A stretch of DNA of 64,000 nt. It comes from an uncultured Owenweeksia sp. (GTDB lineage Bacteria > Bacteroidota > Bacteroidia > Flavobacteriales > Schleiferiaceae). The notes under the pieces were generated by a model. The model ran no database searches, was not told the origin of the DNA, and worked only from the letters and a program-made list of their open reading frames with translations. Of this stretch, positions 8,135 to 17,646 are shown in pieces. The translations under genes were made by a program, and so were the position numbers. The stretch lies in contig CAKZRR010000017.1 of the NCBI GenBank assembly GCA_937146805.1, positions 124,001 through 188,000 on the forward strand, written 5' to 3'. How positions within the stretch are numbered: the first letter of the stretch is position 1; the number at the start of each line of letters is the position of its first letter.

Positions 8135-9565
8135 ATGAAACTTTTTATTACCACTGTTTTTTCCACCGTTTTATTAAGCGCGCTTGTGGCGCAAAATGAA
8201 TCAACCGGCCCTTGGACCATTGAAAAATGCGTAAGCCATGCCATTGAAAATAATATTCAGGTAAAGCAAAGTGCGTTGCAAGCTGAACTTACTAAAAACA
8301 GTTTAAACAGCGCTCAATGGGATTTTGCTCCAAACCTTAATGCCAGTGGTAATTACGGTTGGAATTTTGGATTAAATGTGGATCCTGTTACCAATTCTAT
8401 TAGCCAAACTACCCGTCAAACTTCTTCATTAGGCTTAAATGCTAACTGGACATTATACAGTGGTGGTAGACGATCGCAAACTTTGGATAAAAACAATTTA
8501 GATTATGCGGCTAGCAAGCACGATTTAAGCCAAATGAAAAATGACATTAGCTTAAACGTAGCTAGTGCTTATCTCCAAATTATATTAAATCAGGAAATAT
8601 TGGGAGTTGCTATTGAGCAGGTTCGTATTTCACAAATTCAATTAGATCGTACACAAAAGTTGGTTGATGCCGGAGCTAGCCCGCAGGGTGATTTGTTTCA
8701 ATTGCAATCGCAATTAGCTAGAGACGAGCAAAATAAAGTGGCTTCTAAAAACTCGGTTGCTTTGAGTAAGCTTAGATTGGCCAATCTACTACAGTTAGAT
8801 GATCCATTGAGTTTTGAGATAGTGAAGCCCGGTATTGAGGCGCCAGAGGCTACTGTAATTCTTCAGCCGGCTCAAAGCATTTATGAAGTGGCCGTGGAAA
8901 CCGAATCGAGCATTAAAAGTGCACAGGTACAAGTAAGCAGTAGCGAAAAATCAGTAAAGATTAGCCAATCAGCTTATATGCCAAGTGTTTCTTTGATAGC
9001 ACAAGTGGGCACGAGTTATTCCGATCAAATTAAATTGCCCGTTAATTCTACGGTACAGAGTTTGCCCATTGGGGTGGTTCAAGGTACGGGTGATGTAGTA
9101 GTTTCTGGGCCAGAGTTAGTGCCAGGTGGTTTTGAAGATAAGGCCTTGGGCGATCAGCTTAATGACAACCTTAATGAGTACGTGGCTTTTAATGTGAGTG
9201 TCCCTATTTTTAATAGAATGACCACTCGAAACACTACGCAGAACGCCAAAATAAATCAAGATTTAGCCGATTTACAATTGCAGCAAGAAAAACTTACTTT
9301 AAAGCAAAGTGTATTTGAAGCGCATGCCGATGCTAAGGCTGGATATAATGCTTATTTAGCGGCTCAAAAAGCGACAACGGCCAGCGAGGAAGCGTTTAAG
9401 TATGCTAGTGAAAGAGCAAAGGTTGGTGCTATCAATCAGTTTGATTTTGAAAATGCCAAGAACAATTTGGCGATTGCTAAATCGGAAATGATACGTGCTA
9501 AATTTGATTACGTTTTTAAAGTGAAGGTGTTGGAGTTTTATTTAACCAGAAACATTAAATTTTAA
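8135..9565 (+). CDS. TolC-family outer membrane efflux protein
   Basis: A 476-residue TolC-like protein with a signal peptide ending around LVAQN and the family entry WTIEKCVSHAIENNIQVKQS. The two halves carry long amphipathic helices (alpha barrel) and barrel segments, as expected for the trimeric export duct. The ATG at 8135 gives a proper signal peptide; the in-frame upstream extension to 8057 does not. The stop lies three bases before the membrane fusion gene, so the two form an operon. No inner membrane pump follows, so the transport substrate cannot be inferred. Confidence 0.92.
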   Translation: MKLFITTVFSTVLLSALVAQNESTGPWTIEKCVSHAIENNIQVKQSALQAELTKNSLNSAQWDFAPNLNASGNYGWNFGLNVDPVTNSISQTTRQTSSLGLNANWTLYSGGRRSQTLDKNNLDYAASKHDLSQMKNDISLNVASAYLQIILNQEILGVAIEQVRISQIQLDRTQKLVDAGASPQGDLFQLQSQLARDEQNKVASKNSVALSKLRLANLLQLDDPLSFEIVKPGIEAPEATVILQPAQSIYEVAVETESSIKSAQVQVSSSEKSVKISQSAYMPSVSLIAQVGTSYSDQIKLPVNSTVQSLPIGVVQGTGDVVVSGPELVPGGFEDKALGDQLNDNLNEYVAFNVSVPIFNRMTTRNTTQNAKINQDLADLQLQQEKLTLKQSVFEAHADAKAGYNAYLAAQKATTASEEAFKYASERAKVGAINQFDFENAKNNLAIAKSEMIRAKFDYVFKVKVLEFYLTRNIKF

Positions 9566-9568
9566 CCA

Positions 9569-10855
9569 ATGAGTAAGCGCCTCAAAATTATTCTAGCCAT
9601 TGCTGTAGTTTTAATAGTGGCATTGGTGGCTGCCAAAAAGCAAGGCTGGATAGGTGGCGAAGAAATTACCGCAGTAAAGTTAAGTGAGGTTGTGCTCCGA
9701 GATTTAGAGGAAACCGTAATTGCCAGCGGAAAAATTCAGCCGGAAGTAGAGGTGATGTTGAGTTCTGAAGTATCAGGCGAGATTATTGAGTTACCTATTA
9801 ATGAAGGGGATCAAGTTCGTAAAGGAGATTTACTAATTCGTATAAACCCAGACATTTACCAGTCGGCTGTAAACAGAGCGCTAGCAGCCTTAAATAGTAG
9901 CAAGGCGGCTGTTTCTTCGGCCAAAGCCCAGTTAAAAGAAATTGAGAGTAGTTTTAAAAGATCTCAAAAACTATACACTCAAAAAGTAATTAGCGATGCC
10001 GAATTTGAAGCGGCCCAGCGTGGTTTTGATGTGGCCGAACTCAATGTGCAATCCGCGCAATATCAATTGGCGAGTGCACAAGCTACTTATCGCGAAGCTA
10101 ATGATAACTTAGCACGAACCACCATTTATGCCCCTCATGATGGTACTATTAGCAGGTTGAATTCGGAAGTAGGCGAACGAGTGGTTGGTACGGCTCAAAT
10201 GGCAGGTACCGAAATTGCTCGATTGGCGAATCTACAAAACATGGAAGTGTTGGTAGAGGTGAACGAAAATGATATTGTAAGGGTAAATGTGGGTGATACC
10301 GCCTTAATTGAGGTAGATGCTTATTTGGATGAAGAGTTTAAAGGTATTGTTACCGAGATAGCCAACTCAGCAAGGTTGCAGGGAGTAAGCTCCGATCAAG
10401 TAACCAATTTTGAGGTAAAAGTTAGGATGGTAAAAAGCTCTTATGGCGAGTTGGTGAAGGATAGCACAGAATCACCCTTTAGACCGGGAATGACCGCTTC
10501 GGTAGAAATTAAAACGGCTCGTAAATCACAGGTGCTTTCTTTGCCCATTGAGGCAGTAACAACGCGTACTGATACCAGCAGCCAAGCTAAATCGTACCGA
10601 ATGCGTAAAGCCAGCACTAGCACCAACGATATTTTTGAAGTAGTATTTGTTTACCATAATGGAAAGGCTGTTTTGAAAGTGGTGGAGACGGGTATTCAGG
10701 ATGACGAGTTTATTGAAATTGTGGAAGGTGTTGTAGAAGGAGATGAAGTAATTAGTGGCCCTTATAGCCTGGTGAGTAAGGAGTTGATAAATGGCGATGT
10801 TGTAGAGAAAGAAAAGGAAGGACGAAAGTCAAAAAGCGAACAAAGCAAAGAATAA
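9569..10855 (+). CDS. HlyD/RND-type periplasmic adaptor protein
   Basis: A 428-residue membrane fusion protein. It has an N-terminal membrane anchor (residues about 6-22), a split biotinyl-lipoyl domain (VSGEIIELPINEGDQVRKGDLL and the later TTIYAPHDGTISRLN), a helical hairpin of about residues 95-170, and beta-barrel and membrane-proximal domains. These adaptors bridge an inner membrane pump and TolC. The C-terminus ends in a charged tail. The stop overlaps the tsaB start (TAATG). The closest functional class is MacA-like, but no pump gene is adjacent. Confidence 0.9.
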   Translation: MSKRLKIILAIAVVLIVALVAAKKQGWIGGEEITAVKLSEVVLRDLEETVIASGKIQPEVEVMLSSEVSGEIIELPINEGDQVRKGDLLIRINPDIYQSAVNRALAALNSSKAAVSSAKAQLKEIESSFKRSQKLYTQKVISDAEFEAAQRGFDVAELNVQSAQYQLASAQATYREANDNLARTTIYAPHDGTISRLNSEVGERVVGTAQMAGTEIARLANLQNMEVLVEVNENDIVRVNVGDTALIEVDAYLDEEFKGIVTEIANSARLQGVSSDQVTNFEVKVRMVKSSYGELVKDSTESPFRPGMTASVEIKTARKSQVLSLPIEAVTTRTDTSSQAKSYRMRKASTSTNDIFEVVFVYHNGKAVLKVVETGIQDDEFIEIVEGVVEGDEVISGPYSLVSKELINGDVVEKEKEGRKSKSEQSKE

Positions 10856-11544
10856 TGGCTTTGATTTTGTGCATAGAAACAGCTACCAAAAATTGCTCGG
10901 TAGCTTTGAGTGATAAGGGAGCGATTCTAGCTTTCCGCGAGGCACGAAGCGATCAATACATACACTCTGAAAAACTACACCTCTTTTGCAAAGAAGTAAT
11001 GCAAGAGGCGGGTAAGCATTTAAATGATTTGGATGCGATAGCGATAGGTATTGGCCCAGGTTCATATACTGGTTTGCGCATAGGTTTATCGGCAGCTAAA
11101 GGTTTTGCTTTTACCCTTCAAATTCCACTAGTAAGCGCCAATAGTTTAGAGATTTTAGCGGTAGGTTATTTAGCCAACAACCCATTGCAGGTGGGTGAAC
11201 TTTTGTTTCCAATGATTGATGCGCGTAGAATGGAAGTATATACCGCTGCTTTTTCAAGCGAAGGCGCGGCAATGGAAGAAGTAAAGGCCTTGGTAATTGA
11301 TGAGAATAGCTTAGAAGCTTATGAAGCTAAACAGTTGATTTTGATAGGGGATGGAGCCGCTAAATGCAAGGATGTTTTAGAGGCTAAAGCTGTAAAAATT
11401 GCAGAGCCCATCTATCCAAATGCTATGATGCTATCGACTTTGGCCCAACAAAAACTAACCAATGGAGTTATAGATGATATAGCTTATTTGGAACCTTTTT
11501 ACCTGAAGGAATTTATTGCTGGCAAACCCAAAAAATTACTGTAG
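10855..11544 (+). CDS. tsaB: tRNA threonylcarbamoyladenosine biosynthesis protein TsaB
   Basis: A 229-residue ASKHA-fold protein that dimerises with TsaD to make the t6A37 modification of ANN-decoding tRNAs. The N-terminal ILCIETATKNCSVALS and the central GIGPGSYTGLRIGLSAAKG are diagnostic of TsaB. Length is typical. The ATG overlaps the adaptor stop by one base. The gene ends nine bases inside the convergent tag gene. Confidence 0.94.
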   Translation: MALILCIETATKNCSVALSDKGAILAFREARSDQYIHSEKLHLFCKEVMQEAGKHLNDLDAIAIGIGPGSYTGLRIGLSAAKGFAFTLQIPLVSANSLEILAVGYLANNPLQVGELLFPMIDARRMEVYTAAFSSEGAAMEEVKALVIDENSLEAYEAKQLILIGDGAAKCKDVLEAKAVKIAEPIYPNAMMLSTLAQQKLTNGVIDDIAYLEPFYLKEFIAGKPKKLL

Positions 11545-12105
11545 CTGCTTATATCTAAAACAGCCGGTAAAGTGATCGTTTACCATGCCACAGGCCTGCA
11601 TGTGGGCATACAGGGTAGTTGATCCCACAAATTTAAATCCACGTTTTTTAAGGTCTTTGCTGAGTGCATCCGAAATAGGCGAAGTAGCGGGTACCTCACT
11701 CATGTCTTTAAATTGATTTTGAATAGGCTTATGATCTACAAACCCCCAGATGTACTTACAAAATGAGCCAAACTCTTTTTGAATTTTGATAAACTGCTGA
11801 GCATTGTTAATAGCAGCGGCTACCTTCAGTTTATTGCGAATAATGCCAGTGTCGTTTAATAATTCCGCTTGTTTAGCTTGATCGTATTGAGCAATTTTTT
11901 GGTAGTTAAACTGATCAAAAGCTTTTTTAAAGTTCTCTCTTTTTCGTAAAATGGTAATCCAGCTAAGCCCCGCTTGAAAGGATTCTAATAATAAGAATTC
12001 AAACATTTTAGCGTCATCATGTACAGGAACGCCCCACTCTTCATCATGGTATTTTTGATATTCAGGGTCTTTTCCTGGCCAGCTACATCGACTAATTTCG
12101 CTCAT
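11536..12105 (-). CDS. tag: DNA-3-methyladenine glycosylase I
   Basis: A 189-residue helix-hairpin-helix base-excision enzyme that removes 3-methyladenine from alkylated DNA. The N-terminus (RCSWPG, then YHDEEWGVP) and the C-terminus (HMQACGMVNDH, GC) supply the Cys/His zinc-snap residues, and FLLLESFQAGLSWITILRKR is the family core. The ATG shares its A with the stop of the upstream TfoX-like gene, so the two are cotranslated. It overlaps the 3' end of tsaB by nine bases. Confidence 0.95.
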   Translation of the reverse strand: MSEISRCSWPGKDPEYQKYHDEEWGVPVHDDAKMFEFLLLESFQAGLSWITILRKRENFKKAFDQFNYQKIAQYDQAKQAELLNDTGIIRNKLKVAAAINNAQQFIKIQKEFGSFCKYIWGFVDHKPIQNQFKDMSEVPATSPISDALSKDLKKRGFKFVGSTTLYAHMQACGMVNDHFTGCFRYKQLQ

Positions 12106-12434
12106 TATTTTTTGGTTTTTTTAGCTACATCAAAGGCTACTTGAGCCCACTGTTTAAGTTTGGTTTTATCGGTCAAAATTGTTTCGGGCACTTGCCAATA
12201 AGGCATACTCCGGCCTGGTTTGTTTCCAGGTCTAAAGTCACTCATGCCTTCTTTTTCAAAATCTTGCTTGGTATGTTCATCGGCTTTTAGCCTAAAAACA
12301 CCTCCGCCTATTAAGGCAAACATAATTTGCTCTTTAAAAAAGCCAACCCCTCCAAACATTTTTTTTGTTTCAAAACTTCCAAATTCAGAAAGCTGGTCAA
12401 TAACAAAATTCAAGTCTTTTTCGTTCACTGCCAT
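12105..12434 (-). CDS. TfoX N-terminal domain protein
   Basis: A 109-residue protein matching the TfoX/Sxy N-terminal domain: SEFGSFETKKMFGGVGFF, then MFALIGGGVFRLKAD and GRSMPYWQVPE. Full TfoX regulates competence in gamma-proteobacteria, but single-domain proteins like this are widespread and have no settled role. It is translationally coupled to tag. A link with DNA repair is only suggested by that pairing. Confidence 0.85.
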   Translation of the reverse strand: MAVNEKDLNFVIDQLSEFGSFETKKMFGGVGFFKEQIMFALIGGGVFRLKADEHTKQDFEKEGMSDFRPGNKPGRSMPYWQVPETILTDKTKLKQWAQVAFDVAKKTKK

Positions 12435-12561
12435 ATACTTAGTATTTTAATTTATGATTTGATTTACCAATACCTCAGTTAAAAACAAAAATCCAAGGTT
12501 TAGGTATAAAACGTTGGTAAAGCTTTTCTTTGCATCAAATTCTAACCGCTCTAATTTAGGA

Positions 12562-14640
12562 ATGAAACGCACTCCTATCCGGAAAACTCAAAAAAAAAAT
12601 AATCGCATTTTCCGCGTTTTCGAAATAGTAAGCTCCATTATGGTGTGGATATTACTATCGTGGGTGGTACTTATTATTTGGAGGGGCTATGTAAATCAGA
12701 TTGAAGAAAGTCAACGGAATGAAGTAATACTTACAGGCCAGTTTATTTCGCAGCAATTTGCTCAGTTAGTTAAGCAGGATATTGAGGCACTTGAGAATTT
12801 AAAAGAACGTATTGAAATTAGCAATGGCGACTTTTTTCAATTTTGGGCCTATGATGCCCGTAGAATTCTAGAGCAAAACCCTAGTTTTTTGTTGGTTGAA
12901 TGGATTGATAGCAACAAAATTATTCAACGAATTGAACCTTTAAGAGGCAATGAGTCGGCTTTGTTTTTAGATTTAAACTCGGTGCCCTACCGAACGCAAG
13001 GTTGGATCAAAACCAAGACCGATAGTGCCACTAATATTACAGAATGGGCTCAATTAACGCAGCTAGGCAATGCTTTTTTGGTGGATGTGCCCGTTTTTTA
13101 CGGTGCTAAATTTAGAGGTACTATTACTGGAGCTTTTAACTTTTCGTGGTTTTTAGATGCCATGATGCAGCGTTATCCAATGTATAATGCCGTAGCTGTT
13201 GATAATTTGGGACAGCAGTTTTACGAAGCAAATTCTCAGCCCCTGAGCGAACATAGCGAGGGTATGACCTATACCACTTATATTGTTCCTTCGGTTACAA
13301 GTAGCCAAAATTGGGGTTTTACGCTAAAGCCTAATTTGTCCTTTTTTGAACAGAATAGGTTGTTAGAGAAAAGATTGAGCTTAATGCTGGGCTTGGTTTT
13401 GGCCGCATTGCTGAGTTTAGCATTGTTTTTACTGTTAAAATCAAGACGAGAATCTGCTCGGGTTAAGATGGTTAACATGGCTCTAAACAAGTCCAATCGT
13501 AACTTGGCTATTCAAATGAAAAAGGCGGAGGATGCCTCTAATATTAAGTCCGAGTTTCTGTCAAATATGAGCCATGAAATTAGGACTCCGTTAAATGCTG
13601 TGCTGGGTTTAATTGGCATTATGCAGCGCTCTGAACATTCCATGGAGCAATCAAAGTATTTGGCCATGATGGAGTTTTCGTCTAAGAATTTACTTTGGTT
13701 GGTGAATGATATTTTAGAAATCGATAAAATCGAATCTGGTAAGGTAGAGCTCAAAAAATTACCTTTTTCTCCTTTAAGTGAACTCCAAAGTATTTTAGAT
13801 TTATACCAGCCTAGTTTTGACGAAAAGCAATTGAAGCTACAGTTGGATATAAATGGATCTACTGATGTGGAGGTAATAGGTGATTCGGTAAAGTACAATC
13901 AAATATTAACCAACTTGGTGCGCAATGCTTTTAAATTTACGGAGAAGGGTTTTGTGAAAGTGAGTTATCATCAGCAACATTTAGGCGAAAGATTGCGATT
14001 GGAAATTGAAATTAAGGATAGTGGTATTGGAATTCCGCCAGAGAAATTGTCGAGCATTTTTGACCGTTTTACACAGGTAGAGGGAAGTTATAATAGAAAG
14101 TATGAGGGCAGTGGTTTAGGGTTGGCCATTACTAAAAAACTGGTTGATGCTTTTGAGGGCGATATACAGGTGAGTAGCGAGTTTAACGAAGGCGCTAAAT
14201 TTGTGGTTCGTTTTAGTTTTCCGGTAAATATTGAAACAGAAATTCATGAAACTGGACAGGTAGAAGAAAAACCAAGTTACCCCGAAGCCAAAATATTGGT
14301 GGTAGAGGATAATGCTTTAAACATTTTGGTAATCACTAAGTTTTTGGAGCAATTTGATATAAAAGCGGCAGTAGCTAAAAATGGCAAATTGGCTTTGGAT
14401 GAAGTGCAAAATGAAACCTTCGATCTTATTTTTATGGATATGCACATGCCCGAAATGGATGGAGTAGAAGCCACTCAAAAAATGAGGGAACAAGGCCTAG
14501 AAATGCCCATAATTGGTTTGTCGGCCAACGTAACACACGAGGCAAAAACACAAGGTATGGAGGCGGGTATGCAGGATTATTTAACCAAGCCGTTTACGCG
14601 AGACATGATTTTACGCTGCCTTAAAAAGTATATTGATTAG
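12562..14640 (+). CDS. Hybrid sensor histidine kinase with C-terminal receiver
   Basis: A 692-residue membrane kinase. A Lys/Arg-rich head precedes TM1 (about residues 20-42), an extracytoplasmic CHASE-like sensor domain follows to about 275, then TM2, a HisKA dimer domain with FLSNMSHEIRTPLN, an HATPase domain (DSGIGIPPEKL, GSGLGLAI) and a receiver domain with the phospho-Asp in FMDMHMPEMDG and the conserved LTKPF lysine. The ATG at 12562 is chosen over TTG at 12514. There is no neighbouring output regulator, so phosphotransfer is probably to a distant partner. The CHASE call is moderate. Confidence 0.9.
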   Translation: MKRTPIRKTQKKNNRIFRVFEIVSSIMVWILLSWVVLIIWRGYVNQIEESQRNEVILTGQFISQQFAQLVKQDIEALENLKERIEISNGDFFQFWAYDARRILEQNPSFLLVEWIDSNKIIQRIEPLRGNESALFLDLNSVPYRTQGWIKTKTDSATNITEWAQLTQLGNAFLVDVPVFYGAKFRGTITGAFNFSWFLDAMMQRYPMYNAVAVDNLGQQFYEANSQPLSEHSEGMTYTTYIVPSVTSSQNWGFTLKPNLSFFEQNRLLEKRLSLMLGLVLAALLSLALFLLLKSRRESARVKMVNMALNKSNRNLAIQMKKAEDASNIKSEFLSNMSHEIRTPLNAVLGLIGIMQRSEHSMEQSKYLAMMEFSSKNLLWLVNDILEIDKIESGKVELKKLPFSPLSELQSILDLYQPSFDEKQLKLQLDINGSTDVEVIGDSVKYNQILTNLVRNAFKFTEKGFVKVSYHQQHLGERLRLEIEIKDSGIGIPPEKLSSIFDRFTQVEGSYNRKYEGSGLGLAITKKLVDAFEGDIQVSSEFNEGAKFVVRFSFPVNIETEIHETGQVEEKPSYPEAKILVVEDNALNILVITKFLEQFDIKAAVAKNGKLALDEVQNETFDLIFMDMHMPEMDGVEATQKMREQGLEMPIIGLSANVTHEAKTQGMEAGMQDYLTKPFTRDMILRCLKKYID

Positions 14641-14641
14641 G

Positions 14642-15643
14642 TTACAGGTACCAAAAATGCGTGCCTTCCAATAGGTTCATTTCGGCTAAGTAAGTTTCCA
14701 ATTTTTCTTTTTCCGCTTTAGGCGGATGAATAGCTAACAATATCTGAGTTTGCTTTAGGTTGGTTACCATTGATAAAGCTTCAATTTTATGACCATCAAT
14801 ACCTTTAGGGTATTTTTCGGCCTGCCAATCCAACCAGCTAAATGGAATACTTCGTTCGCGCAATATTGCAGCGGTTAGTCGTCCCTTTTTACCAGCTCCC
14901 CACAATTGCAAGTTTTCTTTTTTAGGAGTCAGCTTTATAAAGCGGTTTATTTTTAGCTTAAAAAAAGCTTCCTGCTGGTAATGCTCGCTATGGCGGGAGG
15001 TTCGGTTGGGATGTTCGCGCCAATTTAAGGTGACCTCTGGTATACCTTTCAGGCGAAAACCGTGCTCATACCACTTAAATACAAGATCGTAATCCTCAGG
15101 ATAATTTAGGTTTTCAAAGCCGCCTATTTCCAATAATTCTTTTTTGGCTATTATCCAGTTGGGTGAGGCCACTACACATTCGCGGAAAATGTTTTGATAG
15201 AACGCTTGATTTTCTACCACGCCATTTAGCCACTTTTGATACTGCTGGTAACCTTTGCTTATAGGTTTGTCTGAAAAGTAATTAACCTTACCTGTGACTA
15301 TCGTTTTCGGTGCCTCCCGCTCTAAGGCGGAGATTAAAATCTGTAAGCGATTGGCAGGCATTACATCGTCTGCATCCATTCGGCTAATAAGCTTACCTGT
15401 ACTGTGGTTAAGGGCTGTTTGCAAAGCAGGTACAATCCCAACCTCTTTATTGGCTAGTAACTTTATCCGGGAGTCTAATCGTGCAGCTTGAGTAATTATT
15501 TCTTGCGAGCCATCGGTACTTCCGTCATCTACAAAAATCCATTCCCAATTTTTAAAATTTTGGTTTTGCCCTGATGTTAGGCAATCCGTTAAAAAGGGAG
15601 CCGCATTTTTTACAGGGCTAAGTATAGATAGCCGAGGAGCCAC
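14642..15643 (-). CDS. Family 2 glycosyltransferase
   Basis: A 333-residue GT-A fold glycosyltransferase. It opens with RLSILSPVKNAAPFLTDCL, and the nucleotide-sugar site is visible as FVDDGSTDGSQ and SRMDADDVM (DxD). The final third is unusual for a bare GT2: LQLWGAGKKGRLTAAILRER resembles a nucleotide-binding or acyl-phosphate-type motif, suggesting an extra C-terminal domain. It starts at GTG seven bases after the VOC gene stop and is convergent with the hybrid kinase, one base apart. The sugar and acceptor are unknown. Confidence 0.85.
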   Translation of the reverse strand: MAPRLSILSPVKNAAPFLTDCLTSGQNQNFKNWEWIFVDDGSTDGSQEIITQAARLDSRIKLLANKEVGIVPALQTALNHSTGKLISRMDADDVMPANRLQILISALEREAPKTIVTGKVNYFSDKPISKGYQQYQKWLNGVVENQAFYQNIFRECVVASPNWIIAKKELLEIGGFENLNYPEDYDLVFKWYEHGFRLKGIPEVTLNWREHPNRTSRHSEHYQQEAFFKLKINRFIKLTPKKENLQLWGAGKKGRLTAAILRERSIPFSWLDWQAEKYPKGIDGHKIEALSMVTNLKQTQILLAIHPPKAEKEKLETYLAEMNLLEGTHFWYL

Positions 15644-15650
15644 GGCAGTT

Positions 15651-16709
15651 TTAGTCTTTTACTTTATTAAATCGAAGTGCTTTAAGCATCCAGTTAGGAA
15701 GCGGTTTTTCGGGTTTTCTATTCTTAATATTTAAGTACCAATTCCACTTTTCCATTACCGGAACCTTGTGCGTTTCCACAAATTCAATCCATGCACCATC
15801 GGGGTCTTCAATATAAGAGAATCTTCCAGCCGCCTGTCCCATATCAAAAGAGCCATCGCTATCTACCGTAAAGGGGAAGCCAGCCGCTTCACATTCTGAT
15901 TGGAGTGCTTTCATATTGCGTACATCAAAACAAAGGTGAATATAACCAAGGTCGCCCCAGAAACGATTCTCAAACAATTTACGGCCGTTACCATCTAATT
16001 TTTGAATAAGTTCAATTTGGCTATTACCCAGTAAGGGACCAAAAGCACCTTTACGGGGCTTTGAGTTTTGGAGTAGTACGCGTCTAAACTTTCCTTTCCC
16101 ACCTTCCAGCTCAGCTAAGTCATCAAACACGCCCGTTTCATCGTAAATTACCTGGTCATGTTCCAGCACGTCCCGGTAAAGTTTCAAGCTTTTATCAATA
16201 TCACTTACGCCCATTACAGCACCATAAGCACCGCCCGTTAGATGGTCGTTTTCACCAAACCAATCATTTCCTTTTACTACATTAAAGAGGTTGCCATTCG
16301 GATCTTTTACGTAAAAATGGGGGTTGCCAGTGGGGTCTGTTGCCAGCTCGCCCTGTATGTCTAAACCTCTATCCTTAAAGGTGTTGTAAGCTTTTTTTAC
16401 ATCGCGGCTTTTCATTTTGGCCATGTAAATACCATAGTCGCCCAGGCTAGGTGTAAAGGTAGGGGGCTGCGCTTCGCGGCTGGTAAATTGCCAAATTTCA
16501 AAACCACCTCCACCTTGCATGTTAATAGTCAAAGCTGCATTTCGGCTGTGTACCTCACCACCCGTATAAATTGTCATTAAGGGAGCCTCAGCCGCTTCTT
16601 CAAAAATACCAATGTCCATTCCAAAATTTTGGCGGTACCATTTCCAAAGGGGATGTACGCCACGGTTGCCAATACCTATTTGTTGTATGCCTGAGATTAC
16701 TTTTTTCAT
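15651..16709 (-). CDS. Double-domain VOC (glyoxalase-like) protein
   Basis: A 352-residue protein with two vicinal oxygen chelate modules, each in the beta-alpha-beta-beta-beta arrangement. Module one runs from HPLWKWYRQNFGMD to DPNGNLFNVV; module two runs from DIDKSLKLYRDVLEHD to YIEDPDGAWIEFVE. The family covers glyoxalases, dioxygenases and resistance proteins, and the substrate cannot be read from sequence. It lies between the SDR and the glycosyltransferase on the same strand with short gaps, so a three-gene operon is likely. Confidence 0.82.
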   Translation of the reverse strand: MKKVISGIQQIGIGNRGVHPLWKWYRQNFGMDIGIFEEAAEAPLMTIYTGGEVHSRNAALTINMQGGGGFEIWQFTSREAQPPTFTPSLGDYGIYMAKMKSRDVKKAYNTFKDRGLDIQGELATDPTGNPHFYVKDPNGNLFNVVKGNDWFGENDHLTGGAYGAVMGVSDIDKSLKLYRDVLEHDQVIYDETGVFDDLAELEGGKGKFRRVLLQNSKPRKGAFGPLLGNSQIELIQKLDGNGRKLFENRFWGDLGYIHLCFDVRNMKALQSECEAAGFPFTVDSDGSFDMGQAAGRFSYIEDPDGAWIEFVETHKVPVMEKWNWYLNIKNRKPEKPLPNWMLKALRFNKVKD

Positions 16710-16742
16710 TACTGTTGTATTTTTTGCTGCCTTATACTATTT

Positions 16743-17534
16743 CTAAGGCTTATTTTTTCGAAGCATTTTTAAAAAAAGCTTCGGAAACAAAGCTTTTATT
16801 TTTACCGAGTGATTCTGCATGCCTTTGCCAATAATCACCTCGGGCATTTTATTTTCAATACCCTTTATCATTTGGGCTACACAGGTGTCCACATCAATCC
16901 CATCTTCTTGTAAGGCACTTTCTTTACCATATTTTGATCCAGATCCATCCAAAGCATTTTGCGAAATTTCTGTTTTAATGCCTACTGCACATAACATACT
17001 TACCCCAATGTTGTTTTCAAATTCTTCCAGCATTAGAGTTTCAAAAAAGCCGTGCAGTGCAAATTTGCTTGCAGCGTAAGCCGAACGTTCATAAAATCCG
17101 AACTTAGCGCCCAAGCTACTATTTACAGCTATGTAGCTTTGTGTTTGTTTACGCAGATGAGGTAGTAATTCTTTGGTAAGTGCCACGGTGCCAAAATAGT
17201 TTACATCCATCAGGCGTTTGTCCACTTCCAATGTCGTGTCAGCGATGTACGATCGTTGACTGATACCCGCGTTGTGAAACATCAAATCAAGTTGATTGTA
17301 TTTTTCAAAAACTTGGTTTACCTTTTTGGGGAAGGAATCAATTACTTCCATATCCAAAGGTAAAATCAAATGATTACCAGGGTTAAGCTGTTTTAGTGTT
17401 TGCTCTAAGCCTTTTTCGCTGCGTGCCGAAAGGATAATATGTGCTCCTCGTTTGCTTAATTGGATTGCCATTTCACGGCCAATACCCGAGCTAGCACCTG
17501 TTATCCAAACTACTTTATTGTCAAAGTTTTTCAC
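16743..17534 (-). CDS. SDR-family oxidoreductase
   Basis: A 263-residue short-chain dehydrogenase/reductase. The Rossmann cofactor motif is GASSGIGRE, the NAG structural motif is HNAGIS, and the catalytic centre reads NSSLGAKFGFYERSAYAASK (Ser, Tyr, Lys). Arg following the first strand suggests NADP(H) use, but this is tentative. It starts with GTG at 17534; no closer ATG gives the full Rossmann strand. It is the first gene of the minus-strand SDR-VOC-GT2 set. Confidence 0.9.
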   Translation of the reverse strand: MKNFDNKVVWITGASSGIGREMAIQLSKRGAHIILSARSEKGLEQTLKQLNPGNHLILPLDMEVIDSFPKKVNQVFEKYNQLDLMFHNAGISQRSYIADTTLEVDKRLMDVNYFGTVALTKELLPHLRKQTQSYIAVNSSLGAKFGFYERSAYAASKFALHGFFETLMLEEFENNIGVSMLCAVGIKTEISQNALDGSGSKYGKESALQEDGIDVDTCVAQMIKGIENKMPEVIIGKGMQNHSVKIKALFPKLFLKMLRKNKP

Positions 17535-17646
17535 GGTTTCAAAGAAAAGAAAATTGCTTGTATTGATGCGTAATTTAACGGTGCTATTGGCTATAAGAAA
17601 AAAGCTACTGCACGAAAGTCCCTATTTTGGCAAATTAAATAAACGA

